Assembly: GCA_013368325.1 (NCBI GenBank)
Contig: JAACJK010000220.1
Coordinates: 1,240,001-1,304,000, forward strand
DNA length: 64,000 bases
Reading direction: 5' to 3'
DNA from: Ephemerocybe angulata
Taxonomy: Eukaryota; Basidiomycota; Agaricomycetes; Agaricales; Psathyrellaceae
Below, piece by piece: positions 34,121-44,934 of the stretch. The notes under the pieces were generated by a model. That model saw only the letters and a list, made by a program, of their open reading frames with translations. It did no database searches and had not been told where the DNA came from. Each line of letters begins with the position of its first letter. Position 1 is the first letter of the stretch. A program made the translations under genes and the position numbers.

Positions 34121-35824
34121 ATGGACGCGGAAACCCTCCAACAAATTTCGCGCAACAATTCTCTCGTGATAGACGCCAGACGAAGAGCCCTGGCTGAGGA
34201 GAAGCGAGACAAATACAAATCCGAATACGAAGAATGGCGAAAGCAGCTCGACGCTGCGCAAATCCTCGTCAATGTCCTCAAGGCCAAGACGGACGCTGCG
34301 GAAATGACGATGGGGCTCTGGTCGACGATGCTTGCTCCCATCCGCTGCATTCCAATGGAGATCCTCACCGAAATCTTCGTCCTCGCGTGCGATGGCGATG
34401 TGCTCCACCTCTTCCCTCCAGAAGGCGTGGAGGCCGTGCGCCCGACTAGCCACGTCCTGACTCACGTCTGCAAGTACTGGAGAGACGTCGCGCTTCGCTC
34501 GCCGAAGGTCTGGTCGCACTGGATCGTCTTGCATCCCGCCTCGTTCGACGAGGGAGCCCTCCAGTGGGACGATCTGGAGAGGTTCTATGGGCGAAACCTC
34601 GCTCGCCTCGAGATTAAAGTTCCGAATAATTGGTCGAAGTCCACTCAGGCGCTATTTAACGCCGCTCTCAAGAACCACAGCCGGCTCGTCGCCCTCAAGC
34701 TTTCCGCGCCGTGCAACGTGAACCTCGGCGAAGCAGCCAAGCATCTCGACATGCCGCTCCTCGAAGAACTTTCGGTAGATTTTGGAGAGAAGATCCAGGA
34801 AGGCGAGCAGGAGGAGCAATATCACATTGCCTTCCAATCGGCCCCGAAGTTGAAGAAACTCTTCATCCGCCACCAAATTCCATGGCCTCGCGACCTGTTG
34901 GTCCCATGGAGCCAAATCACACATCTTTTCCTCGGACGAAGGGGCCGTCGCTCGACGGATACGTGCCACGGCCTCCTCTTACTTCTCAAGCAACTATCCA
35001 ACCTCACCCATCTCTACCTGTCCAACGTCCGCGTCGAGGAAGGGAGAATCGAATCAAGCACGGAGCAGCTACGGAGCGAAGCAGTCGTTCTACCGCGCCT
35101 GCGCGTGCTGGAGATACACGACGGAGCGCTCGAGTTCCTTAAAAAGAGGTGGTACGCCTCGAGGGACCTGAACGGACTCGACTTCCTCGCCCGCCTCACC
35201 ACGCCTTCGCTCGAGTCCTTCGACTTGCTTTTCGGCGACACACGCAAAGCGCTCAGCAACACCTACGAAGCATTCAGCCATACGACCGCGTTTCTGAAAA
35301 GGGCACCCCCGACCTTGCGTCGCGTGCGGTTGGCCGCGTGCCTTCTCGACTGGCTGGAGTTGGTAAAAGAGGATAGGCGGGAGAGTCCCCTTGGCTTGCT
35401 CTTTGGTTATCGGGGGTCTGCTAGGCCGAAACCTCGGAAGCCTCGTGTCATGGAGCTGTCCGGGAGCTCTGCTTACTTCCACGAGCTTGCGCGGTCCGCA
35501 GAGAAGGAAGCTGATTTTGATAAGGATGGGAAATACCACTCGCCGTCTTTCAAGCCTTTGGAAGCGGATGTATTTGCCAGAGATCAGTTCATTGATTGCT
35601 ACCTGGCGAAGAGAGACGGTTCTGACCGGGACCAGTCTGCCGTCGATGACGAGGAACCGGAAGAAGACGCTGCTAACGGTGGCACGTCGGATATGTGGTA
35701 TAATTTCGAAGACGGGGCTGGGCCCTTTAATCCCACTCTTAGGTTCAAACGGGCTACATGCAGGCTGTTGGGCGAGGAGTACGGCGCTGTAGATGGAGAA
35801 CGCACGGCCTTCTTTGCTTTTTAG
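34121..35824 (+). CDS. F-box protein with N-terminal coiled coil and GER tail, 567 aa
   Basis: A single exon of 567 codons. Residues 20-60 are a charged heptad-like helix. The F-box-like segment is at about 73-125 (IRCIPMEILTEIFVLAC...HVCKYWRDVALRSPKVW), as in the large agaricomycete F-box families. The rest consists of leucine-rich units ending in LRVLEIHD, then a variable acidic stretch and the C-terminal signature EEYGAVDGERTAFF. The same order is seen in the F-box genes at 52241, 53981 and 61362. The likely role is an SCF substrate receptor; the target is unknown. Confidence 0.85.
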   Translation: MDAETLQQISRNNSLVIDARRRALAEEKRDKYKSEYEEWRKQLDAAQILVNVLKAKTDAAEMTMGLWSTMLAPIRCIPMEILTEIFVLACDGDVLHLFPPEGVEAVRPTSHVLTHVCKYWRDVALRSPKVWSHWIVLHPASFDEGALQWDDLERFYGRNLARLEIKVPNNWSKSTQALFNAALKNHSRLVALKLSAPCNVNLGEAAKHLDMPLLEELSVDFGEKIQEGEQEEQYHIAFQSAPKLKKLFIRHQIPWPRDLLVPWSQITHLFLGRRGRRSTDTCHGLLLLLKQLSNLTHLYLSNVRVEEGRIESSTEQLRSEAVVLPRLRVLEIHDGALEFLKKRWYASRDLNGLDFLARLTTPSLESFDLLFGDTRKALSNTYEAFSHTTAFLKRAPPTLRRVRLAACLLDWLELVKEDRRESPLGLLFGYRGSARPKPRKPRVMELSGSSAYFHELARSAEKEADFDKDGKYHSPSFKPLEADVFARDQFIDCYLAKRDGSDRDQSAVDDEEPEEDAANGGTSDMWYNFEDGAGPFNPTLRFKRATCRLLGEEYGAVDGERTAFFAF

Positions 35825-37458
35825 CGTTACGTCTCTCACTGTTTGTCAATTATCGCCGTTAATTCTAATTCCTTCGAGTTCCAAAGCCATCATGCTACAC
35901 GTTTTTACAGGGTCGTATTCGTCGTCCAATCTTTCATCCAACTTCCTCGACAAGGTACACTGTAAAAAGCACTGAGGTCAATTGAGCATGGATGTTGGAA
36001 GAATCGCCGAACTGACTAGTTTTCTCCTAGGAAAGCCAATAAACGCTGACGTTGCTGAACTTGGGATCGAATTTGGAGCTAAGAGTGCATATCTCGTTCG
36101 CGACCGTCCATATTTTCGAGTAGCGGACCTCATATAACCTCCTGCTCAACTCCTGCTGCACTTGTAGTCAGACCGTCCGTGTCTCGCTCTTTCAGTTGCT
36201 GACAGAATGGCCAATAGTCTCGAAAGACTTCCAGCAACCGGAAAAGCAGCATGAAACCTTCAAAGCCTGACTACCTGTGGAGCAGGAGGGTAGAAGAAGG
36301 TCGTCGTGGACGTTTACAGGGATTATTGAGCTAGGCTTCCATCAGTCTGAGCACGATGAAAGTCATAGATGACTTCGCATCTCATAGGACATAACGGATA
36401 ACCTGGATGGCTGGTCTAGTAACCAGACATCCAGGTTCTCCGCTATGATCTCAGAGATACGACGCGAGTCGTCCCTCATCGAGATGTTCCCGAAAGCTAT
36501 GTCATGGGCGTAAGCGACATCTAGTGGGCCACTGTAACGTCCAGTACTCGAGTACCCATGAAGCTTCATGTCGGAGTGAGTGCTAGAGATTGCAGACTGA
36601 CCTCAAAGAAACACATACTCTTGCCCAAGAACCGGGAAGCTACACGGTGGCGGAATTTTGAGATGTGCGAGCGCCGGGATAATTTGGCCAGGAACTATGT
36701 GGTAGGAGTGGGTGGGAGAGTAGTTCTGCTGAGTTGAGATATCGAAAAAGATGGCGAAACGTCCTAGATTTATAGTTCTGCGGGTGGATAGCCACCAAAT
36801 ACGGGAACCTCTACTAAAGACGAGCACAATGTGCAAGTGGAGTGGAAACTGGCATGTTGTGTACATCGGTGGGCTCCCCGAGTACAACTGTTGCGTTCCC
36901 CGAGTCCCGACCCAAGGATCCAGATTTGGAGTTCCATGAACAATGGGATGAACTCGTTGTAGATAGATGGATGTCGAGAGACGGCGCTAGAGTGTTCCAT
37001 TGTATTATTGTAGGGACCAAAATGGCTGCCGCTGATGGCAAGCCGCTGCAGAAATAAAAAATGGGTAAACTGAGCGCAGAGCAAGCACAGCAACATCGCA
37101 AAAGGGCAAAGGACTCGGCGGGTAAGTGAGAAATCCGAGAAGAGAGGTCACCGATATAGAATGCTCTCAGGGGTATGGGGGCCCTCATAATTGCACCCCT
37201 AAGCACCCCTATCTAAAAGAACCAGCGGTTATCGTGGCATGGAGGGGATGCTTTGGAGATGACAACGTCCCTCATCTCTGAGATACTTAATTCCTTTCGC
37301 TAAGGCAGGTAATGAAAGGGTCCTTAAATCTGCGCTTTGAAGTTCAATGGCACAACATAGCACTCACCACACTCCAGCGCATGCGCACCGGCGCTTAAGG
37401 ATGATTTCGCTCTCTATTGCCTGCTCATCTTGTATGTCGCGTAGGGATGACGAACATC
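35825..37458. other. gene-poor stretch, about 1.6 kb
   Basis: Short frames on both strands near 36600-37200 are suggestive (for example EFHEQWDELVVDRW on the plus strand) but have no supported start or splicing. They may be remnants. A hairpin-forming inverted repeat lies at 36400-36437. Confidence 0.45.
36400..36437. repeat. 16-bp inverted repeat, one mismatch
   Basis: AACCTGGATGGCTGGT (36400-36415) pairs with 36422-36437 except at one position, with a 6-nt loop. No gene end is near. Confidence 0.7.
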
Positions 37459-37542
37459 TGCCCCTTGGCTGAGTTGGTTACAGCGTCCGACTGTTACGTA
37501 AGCTCAATCGGAAGGTCATGAGTTCGAGCCTCATAGGGGCAG
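37459..37542 (+). tRNA. tRNA-Asn(GTT) with 10-nt intron
   Basis: Seven acceptor pairs (TGCCCCT with AGGGGCA), D stem GCTG/CAGC, anticodon stem TCCGA/TCGGA with anticodon GTT at 37493-37495, variable loop AGGTC, T stem ATGAG/CTCAT with loop TTCGAGC, discriminator G. The intron 37497-37506 sits at the canonical position after base 37. A run of seven T (37547-37553) follows as RNA polymerase III terminator. Confidence 0.95.
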
Positions 37543-37546
37543 TGCC

Positions 37547-37553
37547 TTTTTTT
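37547..37553 (+). terminator. Pol III T-run terminator
   Basis: Seven T, five bases after the tRNA-Asn gene. Confidence 0.8.
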
Positions 37554-38112
37554 ACGACTTTTTTTCTCTGTGCACTAAGTCTCCATTCCCACGGCACTAC
37601 CTGCATGGTCTTCACGTCGGTCAAGTAAGCCATTATCCAATGCCGAAGGGTATGTATATTTTATTCATCTGGCTCCTGACCCGAGCAGCTAGCGCAAAGC
37701 AGACCTTCGTACTTCAACCAGAGACCAATCTGAAGCGAGCATTTTACGGGGTTCATAGAGTGGTTTTTTATGGCTCAGGAGATCCACGTATTGAATGGTC
37801 AAATTGAGATTCAGCAGTGTTGTCCTGGACTCGGATATCACCTTGGAAATTAACCCTCGCTGTCCCCTGCTGATTTCGACAACTTCCCGCAGTTTCCCCC
37901 TTAGCCATATCTGGACTTTGAGGACCCTGGGTAGGACTCAAATATTACCCAACACCAGATACTTTGTAGGCTGTCTATCGGGACCATTTAGGAGATTCAT
38001 TAGCCTGACCTAGCCCACCTGAGGCCTCTTACCACAGGGCGAAGTTGACCCGAAGCAATGAGCACTCCAGCCGTCGCCGGGTGGTAGTGTACCCAAATTA
38101 TCCGTGACTATC
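37554..38112. other. spacer between two tRNA genes
   Basis: About 560 bp. No gene, repeat or element recognised. Confidence 0.5.
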
Positions 38113-38213
38113 GCCCGCCTAGCTCAATCGGCTAGAGCGTCAGACTTTTACGGACATATCTCCTCGTGGGCAAGTTCATCTGAAGGCTGCGAGTTCGACC
38201 CTCGCGGTGGGCT
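38113..38213 (+). tRNA. tRNA-Lys(TTT) with 27-nt intron
   Basis: Acceptor GCCCGCC pairs with GGTGGGC (one G-T pair). D stem GCTC/GAGC, anticodon stem TCAGA/TCTGA, anticodon TTT at 38147-38149, T stem GCGAG/CTCGC with loop TTCGACC, discriminator T. The intron 38151-38177 is at the canonical position. Five T follow at 38222-38226. Confidence 0.93.
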
Positions 38214-38221
38214 AAAGGATC

Positions 38222-38226
38222 TTTTT
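38222..38226 (+). terminator. Pol III T-run terminator
   Basis: Five T, nine bases after the tRNA-Lys gene. Confidence 0.65.
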
Positions 38227-38612
38227 CGATCGAGGGTTCAATATTTTGTGCACCAAGTTAAGTTTCAACATTCGCACGATAGTGCCCTCCATCCTGCCCC
38301 ATCGAACATCCCTCATTAGAAGTTGGGTACGAGAAAAGGAGCATGGTTGCTTCCTTCAACCTGAGCGTCATAGCCGAATACCAGGTGACAGCAATGCCGC
38401 CAAGCGTTGCCAACCGGGACTGCGCGTCTGGAAACTCGCAGTACAATGACAGTTCATACTGATTCACTAGTAGTGGAACGGAAGTTCCTAAATCCCTCAA
38501 GGCTTCACACAGACCAACAGCGCCGACCAAGTCGTAAGTGTCACAGAAGCCGTCCATTTCAAAGAGTGTGAGGATATAATGAAGAAAAGAGATAGAGTAG
38601 ATAATCGAACCC

Positions 38613-38637
<25 letters not shown>
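38613..38637. repeat. (GA)12 microsatellite
   Basis: Twelve uninterrupted GA dinucleotides plus a final G inside a purine-rich stretch. Confidence 0.95.
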
Positions 38638-38644
<7 letters not shown>

Positions 38645-39090
38645 ATAAAATAAAGAGAATCCGTATACAGTCCATAAAGTTACATGTAAAGGGGTCGGAA
38701 GAATAAAAGAGAAAATGTCGTCAGATGGAACTTGGAAAGAAGAGGGTGCTGTGAATGAGAATAGAGTAGGATAGAGAAGATGGCGATAGAAAGAGTGTGT
38801 GTGAGTGCCAGTCGTCGTAGTACAGGTTGCTAAGTACTGCTGAGAAGATGATAATAAATCAAGTCCAAGTGTAAGTGAACGAAGGGTGGACGGACGTCAT
38901 GGGCGATAAATGGGTGGATAGGGTAACGTAAATCGGCCAAGATAAAAGGTATCGCAAGTGAGATGGTGTGTAAATGAATGGTTAGACCAGGGGGCACTGG
39001 ACATAAAGAACAAAGGCGAGAAACTAACTCCCCAACAAAAACTCCACGACCGCCGCACCACAGTCCGCCGTCACGTCAACCAACCACCTC

Positions 39091-42000
39091 TTACCGCAAA
39101 CCCCCATCCTCATTCCCACCTCCACCTCCCCCACCATTATTGGCATTAAGATCAATAAATCTCGTTATCCTCCTCGTCGCCTTCGCGCTCCTCACCCACT
39201 CCCCGTCTTCCCCATCGTCCTCCCCAGCATTCGCATGGCGCTCACACAACATCCGCCCATCCACCTCGAAGTACTCAGTCAACCGCTCTCTACACTCGGG
39301 GTATCCAGGGTGTTCGCACGTCATACAATCAGGATGGTATCTGTCCCCAGCATGCGATACCGCACAGGGGCCCTCAATCGGCTGACCACAACGCGCCGCA
39401 GCGCACAGCGAGTCGTTGGCTTCGTGGTAATGGTACGCACAGAATGGTTTCCCACCAAACACATAAAATGTCTTGTCTGGGAATGGTTTCTGGTGGCACA
39501 AACGAAAGAAGGATAGCGCACGTCAGTATACATGAATCAATGGAAGTATCGTAAGATGAACGTGGGGTGAAAAGTGCGCGAAATGAACAAGAATGAATGG
39601 GTGGAGACAAGACGTACATGGCAGGTATGGCAGTTGAAGCACTCCTTGTGATACTTGCCCTTCAACTGGCCGTCTGAAGAGGAAACTGCCTGCTTTTCAA
39701 TAGGGAGATTACAGCGCCGACACTGATAGAGATTGTGGAGAACGAGATCGATGTCAGCATCCTTTCCATGTTCGTTATAAGGCGAGCTCGGCTACGCACC
39801 TTGGGCAGGTACATATTCTTCCAACAGCGCTCACACAGAACACCCCCTGTGTCGACCTGGATCCACCTCCCATCATCGATAAGCTTCCTGCATTTGATGC
39901 AGACCTTCTCCTTCTTCCTCCTCTCCTTCACACGAGACCCATCCCCAGACGCATTGGCCACGCCCTCGCTTGAGTTGGTTGTCGTCTTCGCCCTCACAGG
40001 TAGCTTCACCCCCTTCGACTCGGGCGATGAAACCATACCCTGCACAGTGTTACTCCTCTGAGCCCGTGATCCAGATGCATTAGATCCAGCAATCGACCCC
40101 CTCTCATACTCCGATGCAGCATAATCTGTTCCTCGGGCGCTTCCACTGATGCTCGACCCCCCAGCAGTCCTCTGCCTGGCTCCCATCACACCAACCGAGC
40201 GACTCTTGACAAGTTCAGATGCAGCAGCACTGGCCTTCCTCCTCCTCTCCTCGTCCGATTTCACCTTCGCTTTCTGCTTCTCCAGCTCACCGTACGCCTG
40301 GTCCCTTTCCACGTCCTTCAACATGGTCTTCTCGAGCAGATCAAACGCACTAGCCCCGTTCGCAGGAAACACGCTCGTTGTTCGGGAATATGCACTCCGG
40401 CTTCCAAGACTACTGTTGCTGGCGCTTCGCTCTAGCCGACTGATACGACTCGGAACCCCGGGTCCTCCCAACTTCGAATAATCCCTCGGCGGGGTTTGGG
40501 AAAGGCCCAGTGCCTGGGCAATGGCCGACGAATTCGTCCTCTTTCGCCCCCCTATGTCACCCTGCGAATCAACGCTCGATGCTGATGAGTACGAAGAAGT
40601 CGATGTGTTCCGCGAGTGGCCGCCATTATAACGTTGGTCTCCACCGCTTGCCGACTTCGAAATCGGTATCGGATCGCTTCTGCCCTTCCCAACTGATGTA
40701 AAGTGCACTCGGTTGCTAGCTGACGCAGAGGATGATGAGCCAGACGTGGTAGACGGAGGACCTCGAGGGGGCGGGTTTGAAGGGAGAGGCGGTACAGGGG
40801 GCAGTTCTCGCCTTTTCTGGCTCCCGAGACTACGATCGCTGCGCATGCTGACACTACGCATACTCCGGGAATCGTCACCATTATCGGTTGATGCATCGTA
40901 CGCCAATCCACCGTACTCCGATTCTGAGTCATAGCCATATCGGAGGGACGAGGCGGTAGACTTGGAACGTGAATGGGCAGGGGATTCGGGGGAGGGGGGA
41001 TTCGGTCGAGGGGCTGGGGGTGTGGGTGTAGGTGTAGATCTCTCGATATGGTTGATATCCTGCTGTAAGGTACTGGGCGGTTGGGGAGTGGTGGGCGTCG
41101 TGTCGACTGGCGATCCTGCACCTGCCATGTTCTTTAGCTTTTCAAAGAACGGAAGGCGGATGCCAAAGGGTGAAGAGGGCGTGTTTGCATTCTGAACGGG
41201 CGTCTTTTCCCTGTCAATGGGCGTTCTTGTGTTTGCAAGGGATGGATTGAACACAGAAGTATCGATTTTGGGAGGGGAGGGAGGCATCTTCTCGGAAGAT
41301 GGGTCGAGGGGGAATTGGGCTTGTGCAAGTGGTGACGTGGGGCCAGGGGAATGCGAGGAGTAACCAGAACCCGCAGATAATGGCGGTGTGTCAGTGGCTA
41401 TATAGGTGAAAAGATGATGTTGATGAGTGGATGCACATCAAGTACATCAAACAATATAGCACTCACATCTCGAAGCCGCATCTATGTCAAGGAATCTAGG
41501 CATATCCGGTCGACGATTTTGTGGCTGAGCCTGCGGTCCCATCGGTCTCATTGGTGTAGTCGCAAACATGGCTGCACGGGCAACAGCTGCAAAACCTTTT
41601 CTCCCAACCCCGGCCATCCCGGCCTCGCCTCCTGACCTCGTGTCTATCCCTTCCTCTATCACCGGTTGCCCACCATATGACATACTCGGCGGAGACATTA
41701 TCTGTCCTGGTCCTCTTGAAGGGAGTGAAGGTGCATACGAGCGTTGAGGCCCATGTCCTGCAAACGGGGGTCGCGGGGGAGGTCCCCCAGGTCCAGGAGC
41801 CATACCCTGTGGAGGTCCACCTGGGAAAGGGATGGCATTTCTTCCGGGAGTTCCATTAAGCGGTGGCCCGTTTGGTGGTCCCGAAGGTGGTGGTCCAGGC
41901 GTGCCTCCTAGACGTGGAGGAGGCGGCCCCATCGGAGGAGTTTGCTGGGGCGGCCCCCTCAGCTGCGGTTGACCCATCATTGGAGGAGCACCGGGTCTGC

Positions 42001-42769
42001 CATTCGTAGATGGAGCTGGCGAAGGTTGATTTCGATTGATGGGGATGTGCGAAGGAGCGGGGGAACCGTTACGAGCAGTCGGAGGCATTCCTCCACTAAT
42101 ACTCGGTCGACCAGGCGAGCCTCTTGGGTTACTGGGGAGTCCAACTGGCGCTGAGTTCGGGGGAACCTGCGGCGAGCCTGTGCGTCCGGGAGGAAACCTG
42201 TTTTGTTCCATGGAGGGTGAACCGTTCATTGGCGAGCCAGCAGAGCGTGGGGGCGGGGGCATAGGGGACGACGAGAACGAATTCCCGCGCATGCGTGGAT
42301 CGGCTGAGATACTAGGTGGTGGGCGAGAAAATGGGTCCGATAAGTTTGTGGGTGACCCTGCTCTATCTCCTGCTGATCGTGCCAGTGGACTTGACCTTGG
42401 CTGGAATCCCGCGGTCCCAGATGGTCCAGGCGAGTTGGTGTTAACTCGAAGACGCTCCGCTGCTGACCCCCCGGACCGTTGCTGCTGTGGCGGTGGCCCG
42501 CCGCCGCGTTGCGGCGCCGAGGGTGGTGGTGGTTTCCCTCCGGGCGACGGAACACGACCTTGTAGTCGTGGCGGCAGCAACTTGTTCATCCCCTCCGGCG
42601 AGACCGATGGCTTGGGAAGCGTAGGCGGCGTCGATGGTGCAGTGCAAGTGTGCTCTCCGAGCTCTGCTAGGGGTACCGGCTGGTGACATGTCGAGCATTT
42701 GACGCTGGGCAGTAGCTGGGACATGCGTCCTGCGCCTGCAGCCAGTGGGGGTGCGAGCATGGTAGCCAT
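39091..42769 (-). CDS. LIM-domain protein, paxillin-like (Pxl1 type), 1134 aa
   Basis: Four exons, 42769-41467, 41397-39800, 39722-39618 and 39489-39091, give 1134 aa. The N-terminus has a small Cys/His motif (C25-x2-C28...H40-x-C42). About 900 disordered residues rich in Pro, Ser, Gly and Arg follow. The C-terminus holds zinc pairs C934-x2-C937 and C956-x2-C959. Then comes a full LIM domain (CRRC...HKECFNCHTC...CAYH, from residue 968) and a second one (CGQPIEG...HPDCMTC...CERH). A long disordered region with C-terminal LIM domains is the layout of fungal paxillin homologues, which act at the contractile ring and polarity sites with Rho GTPases. The second LIM has an unusual first pair (C-x4-C). 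Introns are confined to the 3' half. Confidence 0.85.
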
Positions 42770-44934
42770 CGCGGTCGCGGTCGATTCGAGTCGAGCTCGC
42801 TGGGGGCTTGTGGGTGCAGAACGATGGGTATAGTGAATGAACGACCAGCGTGGCGATAGAGTTAGACTTTGCTAATAACTGGGGCCTTGAATGTGACGGA
42901 TTAGAGGGGTATAGGATGTGGGCATATCATAGGAATGAGGGGAAAAGGGAAGCTTCCAGTGATGATCGCCCGAGAATTCTATTGTCGCCAAACAAGATCA
43001 TCACACAATTCCTCCTTCCACGTGCATTTCTCTCGCCATTTCTACCACTTCTCCCTGGCTTTCTCCACGGCTTCTGGACATCCCATGCTGTTACCGTCAC
43101 CAGGTGTCGACGACCTCACTTCCAGTGCTGCCATAGAAATCAAAAAGAACCTCAAAGTAACAGAGCTGGGAGATTGATTTATGGAACGGTTTCTTACTCG
43201 GTATCTTAGCGGCATCTGGGGAAAACGACATACGCCTTATCGTCGCTTGGCTTTCCTGTCAGAACATGGTGGCAGATGGAATCAGCCAGAGAGGCCTCGT
43301 GCTTCCCGCCGCCTGCCTGCTGGTACGAAGCGAAAAGAGGCAAGTCCGACGCCATCCTCCGCTCTTCATACCTTCATCCCGAGGCGCAAAATATAAATGG
43401 CTTCCCGGTATATTTCGGTCCTTTCAAATGAACAACAACGTAATTAACCATGTCAAGACGAATGAAGTTAGAGTGGTTACCGGGTAAGTAGCATTCAGCC
43501 ATATCGGGAGAGCTCGGTGGCGCCCAGGCGATCAGGTCGCTGTTCGGGGTATGTGAGCGCCGCGAAAGAGGCGCCCAAGGTGACAAGACCTTATTCCACA
43601 ATCCCTGAAACTCTGTTTTGGACCAGTTAAGTCCAGGGTGGTTTCCGAGTCGGCGTCCCCGAATGTCCGGAGACATAACAACCAGGTAGCAACAGCACTT
43701 CAGCTAAAGGGTTATATCAGGTAGCATCGCATGTGCTGATCAAATTCAATTGCTCACATGGATGTGATTCTGCATCCATAAAACCATGCAAAAGGAAGTC
43801 CATCTAGGTCCATCTTGCACTGAGTGTGTGGTCATTTGATTCCATCACCTCTCAAGCGCCCAAGATGGTCCACAGAATCCCTACAAAATCCAGTGCAGTA
43901 GCGGTGCTAAATTAAAGCATGATACCCCCACAATAGATCCTTCCATCAACCCCTTAAGTAGCCTGTATAAAAAACAAAGTAGACTACAGCCTCTCCAACT
44001 CAAACGAGCCCTCGTACCCGACTACCAGCGCCAAAACGAGCCAGTAACTGCGCACTGCGCACCGCACCTCAGCTAGTATCCGTTACGCTGTACCCGCAGA
44101 GAGTGCACCCATCTCTCCCTATATACATACATACTCGTACACCAATGTTCGTTGCTACCCACCCAAACGCTCATACTGCACCATCTGACCGATTTTGACC
44201 ATCATCAGCCGCCCAGCCAAAGCAACCTCTTCATTCCATACTCCAGTTTCGCGTATACACTCGTCATCCGCTGTGCCTCCGCAAGGCTGAGGTACGTGGA
44301 TCACCGGTGGGTCATTAGGCGGATGGATGGATAGGGATGAGGAAGGTGGGGCGGGATGCGCGACGAAAGAACCCGATCCAAATCAGGAATGACGCAGTAC
44401 AGAGAAGCGCCGTATAAAGTGCCGTTTGTTGAATAACGATTCGATGTCAAGTGAAGCGCCGGAGAAGCACACCAAGCATCCCCACGCACGTCCCAGAGAG
44501 GAGCAGCAGGGCGGCGATAAAGCGAGGTGGGTGGAGAGGTTAACAGAAGATAACAAAACCATAATCAGCATCACAGATCCGCCAAACAGTCAGATGTTAA
44601 GGACTGAGGAGTCATAGGTGAAAGGGTCAAAAGCATAACGACGCGTCCAAACCCCGAACGTCCATCCGCCACTGGACGGACAGAGGGATGATCAGGAAAA
44701 GCATGTCTGACACAGGACAGTGACATGCACACGCTCGGCGCTTATCACTAAGATAAGATGCCCAGAGCGAACTCGACCACCTCCTACTTCCAAGAGAGCT
44801 AAGAAATGCAGAGCAGAGCATATCGAGCAAGAATGGATAAGGTGTGCCTGCCCGCCACAACCGAAACCTTATCCAACCCCAAAAAGATAACGCAAAACCA
44901 GCCCGAAACAAGATCAGGAACAGGAACACCACAC
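42770..44934. other. intergenic region, about 2.2 kb
   Basis: Should contain the promoter of the leftward LIM gene (42770 upward) and the 3' untranslated region of the Sac gene. GGCGCCCA motifs lie at 43519 and 43570. I see no supported gene, tRNA or transposon ends. Confidence 0.5.

Larger units (their letters stand above)
38214..39090. other. intergenic region, purine-rich 3' UTR side
   Basis: From about 38570 to 38960 the plus strand is strongly A/G rich, so the leftward LIM gene would have a C/T-rich 3' untranslated region here. It contains a (GA)12 microsatellite. No gene is seen. Confidence 0.5.

Noticed and set aside
36363..37206. gene on either strand before the tRNA pair
   Set aside because: Several short frames look faintly protein-like but overlap on opposite strands and could not be joined with splice signals.
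38613..38637. CRISPR-like or functional repeat array
   Set aside because: It is a plain GA dinucleotide microsatellite in a purine-rich 3' region; no spaced repeats occur anywhere in the window.
42036..42686. 216-codon frame on the plus strand
   Set aside because: Antisense to the Pro/Ser/Gly-rich exon of the LIM gene; Gly-rich shadow.
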